64,000 bases of DNA from JANNBN01 sp031430595 (GCA_031430595.1 JANPBU010000016.1:1-64000); one strand, 5' to 3'; numbered from the stretch's first letter, positions 11,101 to 19,741 are shown. Made by a program: numbers and translations. Notes: generated from the sequence alone by a model not told the origin.

Positions 11101-14100
11101 CGTTATACACATCCTTGGATGTTGGGTTCGAAGACGGATCATCAGCTACTACCTCAAAATCCCACCCGTTCAACACGTAAGCAAACGTAGTAAGCTGGTT
11201 CAGCCCATCCTTACGGGTTGAGACACGACCAATTTTGCCGTCGCCCTTTTCTAGCATCACACCATCAAACTGCACTGACCCATTCGCCCCGACTGTCGTG
11301 TTCGCCTTAAACGCTATCTGCACAAACCGTGCCGTTTCCGGAGTACGGAACTGGCCCCGCAACGCCGACCAACCGGGCAACGCCCGCCACACCGCATCGT
11401 TACCGTACCCAGCCGCAACCGACGCATCTGGCAGTAGTACCCCGTTCACATCATAGAAGTACACATACGGAACTACCGTCTCGACGCCCGAGCCCGAGAT
11501 ACGGGCCGATACCGTGTACGGCTTGTTTGATTCCACTGCAATCGACGCCGATCGAAGCTCTGCACCCGTTGCAGCCGCACCAACAAAGTTCGTCAAATAC
11601 ACCTTCGAGCCAAACGGTGCAGCCGTCCCCGGAGTCACTATTCCCGACCCGGCCGTTGTGCCCGTCGTCGACCAAGACCCCGCCGTTTCGAACGATGAGT
11701 TCGGGGCCAAATTCCAACCACCCAACACAAACTGTGACGAGTCGTAGGTGACCTCAACATCAACGTTACCTTTCGGTTTCGTGACCTTCGATAGACGTTC
11801 CCCGTCATACGTGTACGAGAAACAACCCGTCACGGCCGGGCTCGCCGAAGTAGGAGGACACACCTGCGTCAACAAATTCCCCGTATACGTGTACTCCCAC
11901 ACCAACTGGCCACCATGAGCAGCAACCGACGGTGTTTTAACTTTCCACACATAATTCGCGGCGTTGTACTCAACCGTAATTGCCCGACCAGACTTCGCGT
12001 CAGTAATCTGGCTCACCTTCGACGACCCCACCGGGTTATACGTGTAATTCAGGGTGTTGCCGTTACGATCCAGAATTTTCGTTATGTACCCATTCGAATT
12101 AAACCATGCTGTTGTTCTGTCCTTCGTCGCATACCGGTAACCCGTCCACCCCACCGGGTTCAACACCAACTCGCCAAAGAACCCGTCACTAGATGGAACA
12201 TACGCACCGGCAGCATTGCGGGTAAATACTTCGCCGCGACCGTCAGGCATCGTGATCGACACGACATTCCCAGCCGCCGGTGTTATCGGTGGTTTTGTGG
12301 ACCGGGCATCCAGCATCGAAGACCAACCACGACCAAACGGACCAACCCTGCGGTTACGTGAATTGTACGTTCGTTGCACCGTCAAACCGGGAGCGACCGA
12401 ACCAACAGAAGCATCCGTCGCCGACGTCACGAACGCACCAATCGCCTCGTTCATCCCCGAATACACACTGTCACCAATATTTAAGTCCGCATATGGATCC
12501 CACCCCAAATCCAAGACGCCCGGGTCATCAGAAACCGTTCGGTTCACTACCAACGATTGCGCCGTTGAGATCACTCCCAAACCCGGTTCGCCAGTATTAC
12601 GAGCCCAAGCCCGCCAATAATACGTTCCCCCAAAATCAAGAAACGAAGGAACCTGCCAACCACCCGAAACCTCAGGCGAGTAAAAACACGTCACCCCCGA
12701 CGGAAACGTGATCGTGGTACCCGTTTGCGGTGGAAGAGGCAACGGACAAATCTGATACTTGAACGACACCGGATCACCATTCGGATCAGACGCCGTCACC
12801 TGCAAAAACGGTTTCGTAGACGTCTGCTCACCAGACAGCGGGCCGACCACCACCGGTGTCGTTACATTCGAACCATTCGGCCCAGTCAAAAACGACCACA
12901 CCGCAGAAGTCGCCGGCTGCTGCAACGGACCAACCCCAACCGGAGGCGCGTCCTTCACAATCACCGACCACGTGTACACCGTATTGAAATTCAACGCGGC
13001 TAGCGCCGTCGTGCCCGACGTTACCGAAGCACCAGTCCACGTCGACGTCGTACACGACGCACCCATCGGAGGGCACACCTGATATTGATACAACACCGCA
13101 TCACCCTCAGCATCAGACGCCGAAGCGCTCAACGTCACCGGACCCGACACCAACGCCGGAGCCACCGAATTCGCGGGCGCCAGCAGTGTCGCTACGCTAG
13201 GCGCAGTATTCGGACGAGGCACCGTCGTAAACGACGACCACCCACTCACCAACGTAAGACCACCCGGATCACGCACTGTTACGCGCACGTAATAAGACAC
13301 CCCAGGTAACAAACCAACCGACACCGACTGCACCCCAGCCGCTGTAAACGGCACCGCCACAATCGTTGCGGTCCCGAACTGCTGGTACTCAAACTGATAC
13401 TGCAACGACGACACCGCATTATCCGGGTCATTACCAACCCCAGTGAACGTCACATTGACCAACGAACCTGCAATCGTGCCAACACCCGTCGAACCGGCAG
13501 CCGGGGCCACCACCGTCGCTGTTGTCGGTGCCCCATTCGGCGGCGGCACCGTCAAAAAACTTCTTCGGCCGACACCCACTTGAAGGTTCACACCATCGGA
13601 CACAAAAAACTCCCACTCACCGGGCTGGTTGTAGCCCATTGCCGGTGGCGTCCACGTGTTCGAAGTCGTCCAGCCGCTATATATCCAAGACTGACAATTC
13701 GCAAACGACGGCACACATGTTTGAAAGAAATAGTTCGCCGACGGACCATCTGAATCGGTTATCGAGCCACTAAAAGTAGGCTGCGTACTTACCAGCGCAG
13801 CATTCGCCGGTGACAACATGGTGCCGCCGGTCGGTGGGTTATTCGGGGTCCCATCAAACACCATGTACGAATCGATAATCGAGCAGTTGTTACCCGTACC
13901 GACTGTAGAAATTCGGAATGCTGGGTTAGTAACGCCCTGCGCCAACCAGGTCAACGCCAAGTTCGTCACGTTGAACGAAGCGACCGTTGTGTTCGTCGGG
14001 CTCGAATTGAATGATCCAATCTGATTGAGTGCCGGTTGATTTGCCCACGACATTGAGCCCGGAGCCCAATTTCCGGCAGTCGCCGATAACGAAATCGGAA

Positions 14101-15997
14101 TAGCGCCGAACACCGGTGCATTCCACGGGTCGTTGTAATAGCAACTCTGATTTGTGACATACAACGTTGCCGTCATCCCAGTCTGGAACCCAGTCAGGTT
14201 GGGTGGGAGGTACACCACCTTGTTGTCGTTCGTCCAGAACGTGTAGTACTCCGGTCCCGAAGTTCCGTTGCTGTAATATTGGTACTTATCAAGGCCAGGT
14301 CCGCCGTATCCAACGCCCTGCGTAATCGTCGGATCAACCCGAACCGGGAAAGCACGGCCAGGAGCGTTCAACCAATCAGGATCGATCGCATACGACATCA
14401 CCCAACGACGATTCTTCGCCTCACGCAACACAATCTCCACCTGCGTCGACGCACCATTCGCGTCAATAGCTAATCCGGCAGGCAACGACCCCGCCAGTAC
14501 ACCAGTGTCATCAAAAATGCCGACCGAGGTACCCGGAAGTTGCGCTGGATCAGAAAAGCCTGACATGTCACCAAATTGCGGTCGGAGTCCCTTCGACAAG
14601 ACCAACTCAAAATCCCAAACTGGATCACCGGCCAACGGGCCGGCCACAACAATCACGCCCTTCACGCCAGTGCTCGTGACCTCCTCCACCAACGCAGACC
14701 CATCCGGAAACGCACCATCCCACGTGACCGTCGTGCCCGAAACCGTCGGCTTCGAATTCTTCGCTGGACGTAACGGGCGCAACCCAATACCAACCGTGCC
14801 GCTCTCAATACGAACCGCACCCTTCGCGTTATCCGTCGCACCGAACACCACGCGGCCCTTACCGTCATCAGAAACAAGTTCACCAGACGTCTTATCCTCG
14901 ACCAACGCCGCCACCTTACGAGGCTGGCCAAACGGAACCTTCGTCCCACCTTTCGGCTCCACAGAACTCGTCAACGCAGGAACCCCCACGTGCCCAGGAC
15001 CACCCAGCGAGACCCTCACATTCGGGCTCACAACCTTCCCAGCAGCCTTCGCAGCTGGAACCGACGAAATCGTTGACGACGTAGTGCTGGAAGATGCTTT
15101 CGGGACAGTTGACGTTGTCGATGTTGTTTGCGGAATTGTTGCTGTTGACGTGCCACCACCACCGTCGCCGACAGGGGTCACCGTCGTCGGCGCGACACTC
15201 GACGAAGCACCAATCGTCGAACCCGGCACCGTTGAAGGCGCGACCGACGTCGTAGGTACAGATACGATTATTGTCGTGGTCGTTGTCGCAACAACCTGAG
15301 CAACATTTGCACCACTCACCTGAGCAGCGGCAAAACGTGACGCTGGAAACGACTCCCAGACTGCCGGTCGGGCGACGGAACTACGTCCTGACTCCACACC
15401 AGCGGCACGAGCTACTGCTTGGGCATCGCTCACACCGAACCCGGCATCTGCCGACACCCCGGACGCAGGCACGACGGGCTTTACAACCTCTGGGCCAACA
15501 GTGGCTTTGCCACCCTTACGAAGCACCCTTGGTTCACGACCGCCCGGCAACACCTCCGGGTCACCCTTCGGACCGGATCCACCTCCGCCACCGCCCTTGA
15601 CGTCGTCTGGTCCGGCGACAGGGCGAACCCAATCAGGAACACCCTCCTGCGGCTCACGAGGCGAAGCCTTGCGTTGAGCAGCCTCGGACGCTTCGGCATC
15701 AGCGACCGATTTCGGATCAGATTTCCCGAACCAATCAGGTACCTTCCCATCAGTCGGTTTCGGAACCCGCGCTGCACTAACCGGCCCACCCAATGACTCA
15801 GGAACCGCTACGACCGGCGATGGTTTAGAAGCAGCGCCCCGCTCACCATCACCAACCTGATTTCCCGGGACCTGATCGGCAGCGACTAGCCCCAACCAAT
15901 CCAACACCGAAAATGATGTTGCGGGCGGGCCCACCAACCCCGCCGCCAACAAAACAACCACCAGACCACGAGCAACCAGCCGACGACCACGATGCAT
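5141..15997 (-). CDS. Giant secreted Rhs/YD-repeat polymorphic toxin with LamG, CBM-like and HINT domains
   Basis: The product has about 3,618 residues. The ATG at 15997 is chosen because GGAG lies 6 nt upstream; a TTG four codons earlier is less likely. In order: Sec signal peptide; Pro/Ser/Thr-rich linker (about 40-330); a DNRLRE-like beta domain (about 570-720); fibronectin-III-like repeats (about 730-1150); a DUF6531-like entry to the Rhs shell (about 1160-1210); a carbohydrate-binding-like jelly roll (about 1420-1585); YD repeats interrupted by a LamG lectin domain (about 2290-2515); the Rhs core ending in DPTGR (about 3155); NxxVxG beta-roll repeats (about 3175-3280); a HINT autoprocessing domain starting CSFGGET and ending VLVHNAC (about 3429-3567); and a 51-residue Lys/Arg-rich tail. 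By analogy with known Rhs proteins, the shell encloses the tail and HINT cleavage releases it. Toxic activity is inferred, and the tail has no motif I can name with confidence. Confidence 0.9.
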   Translation of the reverse strand: MHRGRRLVARGLVVVLLAAGLVGPPATSFSVLDWLGLVAADQVPGNQVGDGERGAASKPSPVVAVPESLGGPVSAARVPKPTDGKVPDWFGKSDPKSVADAEASEAAQRKASPREPQEGVPDWVRPVAGPDDVKGGGGGGSGPKGDPEVLPGGREPRVLRKGGKATVGPEVVKPVVPASGVSADAGFGVSDAQAVARAAGVESGRSSVARPAVWESFPASRFAAAQVSGANVAQVVATTTTTIIVSVPTTSVAPSTVPGSTIGASSSVAPTTVTPVGDGGGGTSTATIPQTTSTTSTVPKASSSTTSSTISSVPAAKAAGKVVSPNVRVSLGGPGHVGVPALTSSVEPKGGTKVPFGQPRKVAALVEDKTSGELVSDDGKGRVVFGATDNAKGAVRIESGTVGIGLRPLRPAKNSKPTVSGTTVTWDGAFPDGSALVEEVTSTGVKGVIVVAGPLAGDPVWDFELVLSKGLRPQFGDMSGFSDPAQLPGTSVGIFDDTGVLAGSLPAGLAIDANGASTQVEIVLREAKNRRWVMSYAIDPDWLNAPGRAFPVRVDPTITQGVGYGGPGLDKYQYYSNGTSGPEYYTFWTNDNKVVYLPPNLTGFQTGMTATLYVTNQSCYYNDPWNAPVFGAIPISLSATAGNWAPGSMSWANQPALNQIGSFNSSPTNTTVASFNVTNLALTWLAQGVTNPAFRISTVGTGNNCSIIDSYMVFDGTPNNPPTGGTMLSPANAALVSTQPTFSGSITDSDGPSANYFFQTCVPSFANCQSWIYSGWTTSNTWTPPAMGYNQPGEWEFFVSDGVNLQVGVGRRSFLTVPPPNGAPTTATVVAPAAGSTGVGTIAGSLVNVTFTGVGNDPDNAVSSLQYQFEYQQFGTATIVAVPFTAAGVQSVSVGLLPGVSYYVRVTVRDPGGLTLVSGWSSFTTVPRPNTAPSVATLLAPANSVAPALVSGPVTLSASASDAEGDAVLYQYQVCPPMGASCTTSTWTGASVTSGTTALAALNFNTVYTWSVIVKDAPPVGVGPLQQPATSAVWSFLTGPNGSNVTTPVVVGPLSGEQTSTKPFLQVTASDPNGDPVSFKYQICPLPLPPQTGTTITFPSGVTCFYSPEVSGGWQVPSFLDFGGTYYWRAWARNTGEPGLGVISTAQSLVVNRTVSDDPGVLDLGWDPYADLNIGDSVYSGMNEAIGAFVTSATDASVGSVAPGLTVQRTYNSRNRRVGPFGRGWSSMLDARSTKPPITPAAGNVVSITMPDGRGEVFTRNAAGAYVPSSDGFFGELVLNPVGWTGYRYATKDRTTAWFNSNGYITKILDRNGNTLNYTYNPVGSSKVSQITDAKSGRAITVEYNAANYVWKVKTPSVAAHGGQLVWEYTYTGNLLTQVCPPTSASPAVTGCFSYTYDGERLSKVTKPKGNVDVEVTYDSSQFVLGGWNLAPNSSFETAGSWSTTGTTAGSGIVTPGTAAPFGSKVYLTNFVGAAATGAELRSASIAVESNKPYTVSARISGSGVETVVPYVYFYDVNGVLLPDASVAAGYGNDAVWRALPGWSALRGQFRTPETARFVQIAFKANTTVGANGSVQFDGVMLEKGDGKIGRVSTRKDGLNQLTTFAYVLNGWDFEVVADDPSSNPTSKDVYNDRNQLVKRYDAGTPARLTQFEYDAKGFVNKITDPAGRITTITNDVRGNPTVRTRAWLGRSQYWTYIAGTDLVDEYRDERSASSTDPTFRVKYTYDAAGNLTSETDQANSSRVYAYAGVTDPAVGGVGATPLGALKSVTDRTGVTVNYKYDELGNQLRVEDPAKGVTVSTFDEIGRVKSVGRELAGVVTGITTIDYDVRSRVTAVTEPGIVNTVSNVTHTKRTVSTFDANGNATNVAVSDLTGADATRNVASVYDLLDRPTQLTTGAKVSATAYDVLGNVVLVTDPRLVRTRTAYNDRNLPVSVTIENYFDVVGGPTRPIVSKTTTYDPLLPLVDTETDVLGRQVKHTWRTDDLLAKREMLAYSPLTGANRNVVLGEFVYDNAGRVTSEKRGTAGSGVATVTRVIKPTGFVESETLVELGRTTSFTHDFEGRVKTKTTGNFVETMNYKATTGQLETSKTSGNSNNGTTYTYDVWGRLTGVTNPNANVTTTGYDLADRPVSVTTPVLASVFDANGGNPTAVSAVARSGYDTFGAVTHGKDPRSLVTSSSYDQYGRMSGVTYPTNGGVTPTESFTYDLADNALTATDRRARTTTNTFDAFGRTRTVTSPVPVAGQPAAVQAMAYNDASQMTSSTDAYGVPTTYTYDKLGRTRTSSLAVSVAGTGGGGPDPALVAEYHFEGNVNDSSPNANTGSLVGAATIGTGKTGSGLVLTGAGNGHGRAPQSASINSTTAAMSFSAWVKPAALTSSWNAIGSRQFGSGGDDQWFFATNGTQLSFYVNTTVGGLGGVAGGTLPVGVWSHVTATYDGVNVRIFLNGTQVAIAAKSGNLVVATTAVVLGGGANDSVPNTAQELFNGTIDDACLFNRALTSTEVATTNTCPLVGSGGSSSSTQTATTTFDYDDLGNQVLVRDPAGKDTVTASNAAGQPVNVTDATNAVTQFTYLPNTGWADTVVVAGVRRTRFEYDDAGRTIRQHAQNSAGTTNIASDEFTYDWVGNRKTHKRPNGAVDSFDFDVVNRLVKSTTDIGTTGVAATAVSEAGFDVGGNLVNVKDARSNVTTMSYNNWGLMGTLTEPSTPTFPNIADRQWTTTYDAGGLATGETRPGGVTVSRAFDGQGRLTSETGSGGSATSASRSFGFDVGSRMVSAGSQQFTYDSRGLLAGSTGPQGVSSFGFDIVGRMSTRTDASGTTSFGYNNRSDLTSVTTGGSTTGYSWLGSGELDSVLYPAGVNRKYTYDDLGRATNDVVKNSASTVLSQRQYGYNTDSTLATSIVSQAGNPASGSYTYGYDKGARLTTSTVGGVTKSFGYDAAGNRTLADGQSFVYDARNRLVSGAGTGYNWSARGTLSSSTGTGAAAYAHDGLDRLTQAGAVTYAYDSLDRVTTRTQGAATSFGYAGVETDPVSDGVATYKRSPGGNLYGVVRGGSLVLAGVDRHGDVSFTLNPTTGVIADSVVRDPWGKALGTTGTTPAVGFQGDWTDPTSGLVWMAARWYQPNTGTFTARDTYPGEVGAYATLNRYTYGLNNPLMFHDPTGRFSAGNIMQYLNGTVDSAFNFSYGDDNVFTPGSSGNAAWGNNNLLSGENNSVAGNANVVVGSFNAVTGSNVLVLGHENTVVGQGGVVIGQGNQVRGDWNFVIGNGNTVVGNRNGVFGFDETVIGSGKVKIDWGALGSIAAGQVKVSACYFWGSKNCGRHASAFMKGFGEALWGTVTGTLGSIKKCFGSEFLDCMMTETLNSVALMPAAMLGMAEQCSKKSEECARATGVVTSSVLQAVAAKKLADKFVAKVPEGEGAAKPGSAADDAVDAACSFGGETAVLMANGSVKSISLVVVGDIVVAQDPDTREVSARAVTHAWVHDDDLVRLEIDGDVVRTTEDHPFWNDTDQEWQRADQLDAGDYALTAGGRRVVVGVLDGSVGRGSAYNLTVEGLHTYHVLFGTDAVLVHNACKKDPKGEAEHTKNARPSTEAKHEAGNRRRSTDKGGEKADARRRGNPNKRKK
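6522..8440 (-). repeat. Rhs core direct repeat, copy 1 (within the giant gene)
   Basis: This is the intact counterpart of 2362-4280, offset by 4,160 bases. It codes for the last YD repeats and the Rhs core up to DPTGR, and it is the likely substrate for recombination with the orphan module. Confidence 0.85.
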
Positions 15998-16044
15998 CTT
16001 GCGCTCCAAAAAACATTGTCAGGTACAAACACCCGAACAGCGCA

Positions 16045-16075
16045 AACATACCCGCACAAACATGATCTATGTCAA
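16045..16075 (-). promoter_or_regulatory. Candidate promoter for the giant Rhs gene
   Basis: On the minus strand a perfect TTGACA (16070-16075) precedes TATGTT (16045-16050) with a 19-nt spacer. Transcription would begin near 16038, about 40 nt before the ATG. The long spacer makes this tentative. Confidence 0.4.
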
Positions 16076-16181
16076 CGGTCACACCACCTGCACAAGCATC
16101 TGAGTTCGCATCAAAAAACACTCACAACACACCACAAGCAACGACAGACCACCCCCTGACGCCCCGAACATCCAAAAAGCA

Positions 16182-16205
16182 TGTGTGTGTGTGTGTGTGT
16201 GTGTG
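16182..16205. repeat. TG dinucleotide microsatellite, 12 units
   Basis: An uninterrupted (TG)12 tract lies between the divergent Rhs and ileS genes, about 85 bases upstream of the ileS T-box. Such tracts can change length by slipped-strand mispairing. It also occurs outside any reading frame I accept. Confidence 0.9.
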
Positions 16206-16289
16206 ACATTCTGCTGAATCCATAGGGATTACTCCCCACCACCCAAACCAACCATGCAAACTAGGTGCCTGCGCTAGCCTGAGAAGCAA

Positions 16290-16544
16290 CAGCTGTGAAG
16301 GGGTCATCACCCCCGAGCTTCCGGAAGAACGGGTTTGGCCAGCAACACCGGCACAACCTCATTAGAACCGGGCGGAACGGTCCGTTATCGCCGAGTAAAA
16401 ACAAGCGGTCGCTCATGCAGTATCGGGTGGCAAGCAGGGTGGTACCGCGGGTACCTGCTCGGGGCATAGGCCTTTGAGTTGGGTCTTCGTCCCTGGTGAG
16501 AACGACTGAATAAGTCACTACGACCACAGGAGACGAACCGCATC
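16290..16544 (+). promoter_or_regulatory. T-box riboswitch (tRNA-Ile sensing) controlling ileS translation
   Basis: A short Stem I hairpin (GGGG-TCATCA-CCCC) shows the isoleucine specifier codon ATC at 16306-16308. The conserved T-box AGGGTGGTACCGCGG is at 16436-16450, inside an AGCAGG/CCTGCT helix (16434-16439 with 16454-16459). Downstream, TCGTC+CCTG (16487-16495) can pair with CAGG+GACGA (16527-16536), burying the AGGAG Shine-Dalgarno (16528-16532). A GACT/AGTC hairpin lies in its loop. No terminator U-tract is visible. This matches the actinobacterial class in which uncharged tRNA-Ile frees the ribosome-binding site rather than preventing termination. Confidence 0.9.
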
Positions 16545-19500
16545 ATGAACACATCAGGCACCCAATCACAACATCGCTACCCGAACATCGAATCGTCGCC
16601 GCGATTTCCGGCGATCGAAGAACAGGTGTTAGCAACCTGGAAAGCGAACAACACATTCAAACGAAGTGTTGAGCAGCGTGCAGCCGGTGTAAACGGTTCG
16701 AACGAATATGTCTTTTACGACGGCCCCCCGTTCGCGAACGGTTTGCCACACTATGGGCACCTACTGACGTCGTACGTGAAAGACGTGGTTCCTCGTTTCC
16801 GCACGATGCAGGGTCGCCGGGTAGAACGCCGTTTCGGTTGGGACACCCACGGTATGCCAGCTGAAGTTCAGGCCGAAAAGGAACTCGGCGTTTCTGGCCA
16901 CACCGAAATCAAAGCGTTCGGCATCGATAAGTTCAACGATGCTTGTCGAACGTCGGTACTTCGCTATACCCACGACTGGGAGGAGTACATCAACCGGGCG
17001 GCGCGATGGGTTGACTTTGAAAACGACTACAAAACTCTTGACCTTCCGTATATGGAAAGTGTTATGTGGGCTTTCAAAACTCTGTACGACAAGGGTCTCA
17101 TCTACAAGGGTTACAAGGTGATGCCGTACTGCTGGCGTTGTGAGACCCCCCTTTCAAACACCGAACTGAGGATGGACGACGCGTACCAAAACCGTCAAGA
17201 CCCAGCTGTCACGGTCTTGTTCCGTCTATCCGAACCGCTCGACGGCCACAGCACCGCAATCATGGCTTGGACAACTACGCCGTGGACGCTTCCTTCGAAC
17301 CTCGCCCTCGCTGTTGGCCCCGACATCGACTATGCCGTGATGCAAAAAGCCGACGGTGATCGTTTGATCTTGGCCGAATCTCGTCTGGGTGCGTACGAAA
17401 AGGAACTTGTCGGTGCAACCCAGGTTGCTTCGATCAAAGGTTCGACCTTGCAGGGTCTTCGCTACCAAGCGCTCTTTCCGTATTTCGCAAATGACCCCGA
17501 AAACCCCAATGCCCACCAAGTCTTGGTTGCCGATTATGTCACCACCGAAGACGGTACCGGCATCGTGCACATGGCACCGGCATACGGTGAAGAAGACAAG
17601 GTGGTGTGCGATGCGGCCGGCATCAACCCGGTGGCGCCGGTTGACGAAACCGGAAAGTTCAACGCACTGGTTCCCGATTACGTAGGTCAACAGGTCTTCG
17701 ATGCCAACAAGAACATTGTCAAAGATCTGCGCGCTGATGGTCGATTGGTGAGGCTTGATTCATACGATCACAGCTACCCCCATTGTTGGCGTTGCAATAA
17801 CCCCCTGATCTACCGGGCGCTGAGTTCGTGGTTTGTTGAGGTCACCAAAATCCGTGACCGTATGGTTGAGCTCAACCAACAAATCACTTGGGTCCCGGAA
17901 CACGTTAAAGACGGCAGCTTCGGAAAGTGGTTGGCGAACGCCCGCGACTGGGGCATCTCGCGAAACAGGTTCTGGGGCTCACCGATCCCAGTATGGATGT
18001 CTGATGACCCCGAGTACCCCCGAACCGATGTGTACGGGTCACTCGACGACTTAGAGCGCGATTTTGGCGTTCGGCCAGATGATCTTCACCGTCCGGGCAT
18101 CGACAATCTGGTGCGGCCAAACCCCGATGACCCAACCGGTAAGTCAATGATGCGTCGCGTGCCTGAAGTCTTGGATTGCTGGTTCGAGTCAGGTTCGATG
18201 CCGTTCGCCCAGGTTCATTACCCGTTCGAGAACAAAGACTGGTTCGAACACCATTACCCGGGTGACTTCATCGTCGAGTACATCGGGCAAACCAGAGGGT
18301 GGTTCTATACGCTGCATGTTCTCGCTACCGCACTGTTTGATCGGCCAGCATTTCGTTCATGTTTGGCACACGGCATCGTGCTCGGTGAAGACGGCGAAAA
18401 GATGTCGAAGTCAAAATCGAACTATCCCGATGTTCGCTTAGCTTTCGATAATCACGGCTCTGATGCCATGCGTTGGCATTTGATGTCGTCGTCGGTACTT
18501 CGCGGTGGCGATGCCCCAGTTACCGAAGTAGGTATCAGGGAAAGTGTTCGACAGGTCGTGCTTCCGTTATGGAATGCGTGGTACTTCCTTTCGCTGTATG
18601 CCAATGCAGACGGTCGAGTAGGCACCGTTCGAACCGACTCACCGAACGATCTTGACCGCTACATCTTGGCCAAATGCCGCGACTTGGTTGAGTCTGCAAC
18701 CGAGCGGCTCGATGTCATCGACCTCTTCGGTGCCTGCAGCTCAATCCGCGAGTTTCTTGATGTACTGACCAATTGGTATGTGCGCAGATCACGCGATCGT
18801 TTCTGGGCTGGTGACCAAGACGCTATCGATACGCTGCATACGGTGCTCGAAGTGTTGTGCCGCGTGGCCGCACCGCTATTGCCGCTCACCACAGAAGCCG
18901 TTTATGGTGGCCTCACCGGTAACGAGTCAGTTCACCTAGTTGACTGGCCACTGGCAGACTCGCTTCCAAGCAACCCCGGCTTGGTCGCGGCTATGGATAC
19001 CGTTCGCGGCGTGTGTTCGACGGCGTTATCGGTTCGAAAGGCTAAGGGTTTGCGCGTTCGGCTTCCTCTCGCTTCGATGACCGTTGCGCATCCCGATGCC
19101 GATGCACTTACCCCGTTTGTCGCAATCTTGGCCGACGAACTCAACGTGAAGTCGGTATTGCTTTCAAACGATGTGGATTCAGTCGGGCAACGTTTGCTTC
19201 AGGTCGTGCCAGGCAAACTCGGCCCAAGAATCGGCAAAGACGTACAAAAGGTGATCGGTGCAGTAAAGGCCGGAACCTGGACCCAAGACGCAACAAGTGG
19301 CGTAATCACCGCAGCCGGAATCGAATTGAAAGACGGCGAGTACACGTTGCGTTTGGTTGCTGGCGGCGACGCTGGTGCAAGTGCTGCGCTACCCGGAAAC
19401 GACGGCATCGTGTCGATGGATTGCACCACAACGCCAGAACTTGAGGCTGAAGGAATTGCCCGCGATGCCATCCGGGCTATTCAAGGTGCAAGACGAGACG

Positions 19501-19718
19501 CCGGCTTACAGGTCAGCGACCGTATCTCGTTGTGGCTTTCATCCGACGAAACCCTCGTTTCCCAGGCACTTCAGACCCACACCGACTTTATTGCCGCTGA
19601 AGTTCTCGCAACGGCGCTCCAAGTTGGGGCCTCAACAGCGGCCGGGCCCGACGCGTTCTCGATCGTCAGCACAGTCGGTGAAAACTCAATGCTCACGATC
19701 ACCCTTAAAAAGGCGTAA
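16545..19718 (+). CDS. ileS: Isoleucyl-tRNA synthetase, type 2 (eukaryote-like)
   Basis: The cytoplasmic enzyme joins isoleucine to tRNA-Ile using ATP. At 1,057 residues it has the length of the type-2 (IleRS2) enzymes found in many Actinobacteria, which are known to be less sensitive to mupirocin. The HIGH-type motif is PPFANGLPHYGH (residues 61-72). The GWDTHGMPAEVQAEKELG segment follows, the editing domain contains the TTPWTLPSN motif, and KMSKS lies near residue 620 (GEKMSKSKSNYPD). The anticodon-binding domain and a long C-terminal domain complete it. The ATG at 16545 follows AGGAG with a 12-nt spacer. Expression is controlled by the T-box leader immediately upstream. Confidence 0.97.
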   Translation: MNTSGTQSQHRYPNIESSPRFPAIEEQVLATWKANNTFKRSVEQRAAGVNGSNEYVFYDGPPFANGLPHYGHLLTSYVKDVVPRFRTMQGRRVERRFGWDTHGMPAEVQAEKELGVSGHTEIKAFGIDKFNDACRTSVLRYTHDWEEYINRAARWVDFENDYKTLDLPYMESVMWAFKTLYDKGLIYKGYKVMPYCWRCETPLSNTELRMDDAYQNRQDPAVTVLFRLSEPLDGHSTAIMAWTTTPWTLPSNLALAVGPDIDYAVMQKADGDRLILAESRLGAYEKELVGATQVASIKGSTLQGLRYQALFPYFANDPENPNAHQVLVADYVTTEDGTGIVHMAPAYGEEDKVVCDAAGINPVAPVDETGKFNALVPDYVGQQVFDANKNIVKDLRADGRLVRLDSYDHSYPHCWRCNNPLIYRALSSWFVEVTKIRDRMVELNQQITWVPEHVKDGSFGKWLANARDWGISRNRFWGSPIPVWMSDDPEYPRTDVYGSLDDLERDFGVRPDDLHRPGIDNLVRPNPDDPTGKSMMRRVPEVLDCWFESGSMPFAQVHYPFENKDWFEHHYPGDFIVEYIGQTRGWFYTLHVLATALFDRPAFRSCLAHGIVLGEDGEKMSKSKSNYPDVRLAFDNHGSDAMRWHLMSSSVLRGGDAPVTEVGIRESVRQVVLPLWNAWYFLSLYANADGRVGTVRTDSPNDLDRYILAKCRDLVESATERLDVIDLFGACSSIREFLDVLTNWYVRRSRDRFWAGDQDAIDTLHTVLEVLCRVAAPLLPLTTEAVYGGLTGNESVHLVDWPLADSLPSNPGLVAAMDTVRGVCSTALSVRKAKGLRVRLPLASMTVAHPDADALTPFVAILADELNVKSVLLSNDVDSVGQRLLQVVPGKLGPRIGKDVQKVIGAVKAGTWTQDATSGVITAAGIELKDGEYTLRLVAGGDAGASAALPGNDGIVSMDCTTTPELEAEGIARDAIRAIQGARRDAGLQVSDRISLWLSSDETLVSQALQTHTDFIAAEVLATALQVGASTAAGPDAFSIVSTVGENSMLTITLKKA

Positions 19719-19735
19719 CCACCGCCGAGTAGATG

Positions 19736-19741
19736 TAGGGT
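19736..19741 (+). promoter_or_regulatory. -10 box (TAGGGT) of leaderless small gene
   Basis: TAGGGT ends 7 nt before the ATG at 19749, so transcription would start at the start codon. No Shine-Dalgarno is present. Confidence 0.5.

Larger units (their letters stand above)
15998..16544. other. Intergenic region between the giant Rhs gene and ileS
   Basis: These 547 bases hold no credible protein gene. They contain the Rhs ribosome-binding site (GGAG), a candidate Rhs promoter, a TG microsatellite and the ileS T-box leader. I see nothing else between about 16076 and 16180. Confidence 0.8.

Noticed and set aside
14505..15299. Long plus-strand open frame of 264 codons opposite the Rhs N-terminal linker
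   Set aside because: It mirrors a low-complexity Pro/Thr/Ser/Val-rich coding stretch on the minus strand, has no domain signature, and the minus-strand gene has a signal peptide and ribosome-binding site.
17226..17690. Minus-strand open frame of 154 codons inside ileS
   Set aside because: It is a shadow of a conserved synthetase domain on the plus strand.
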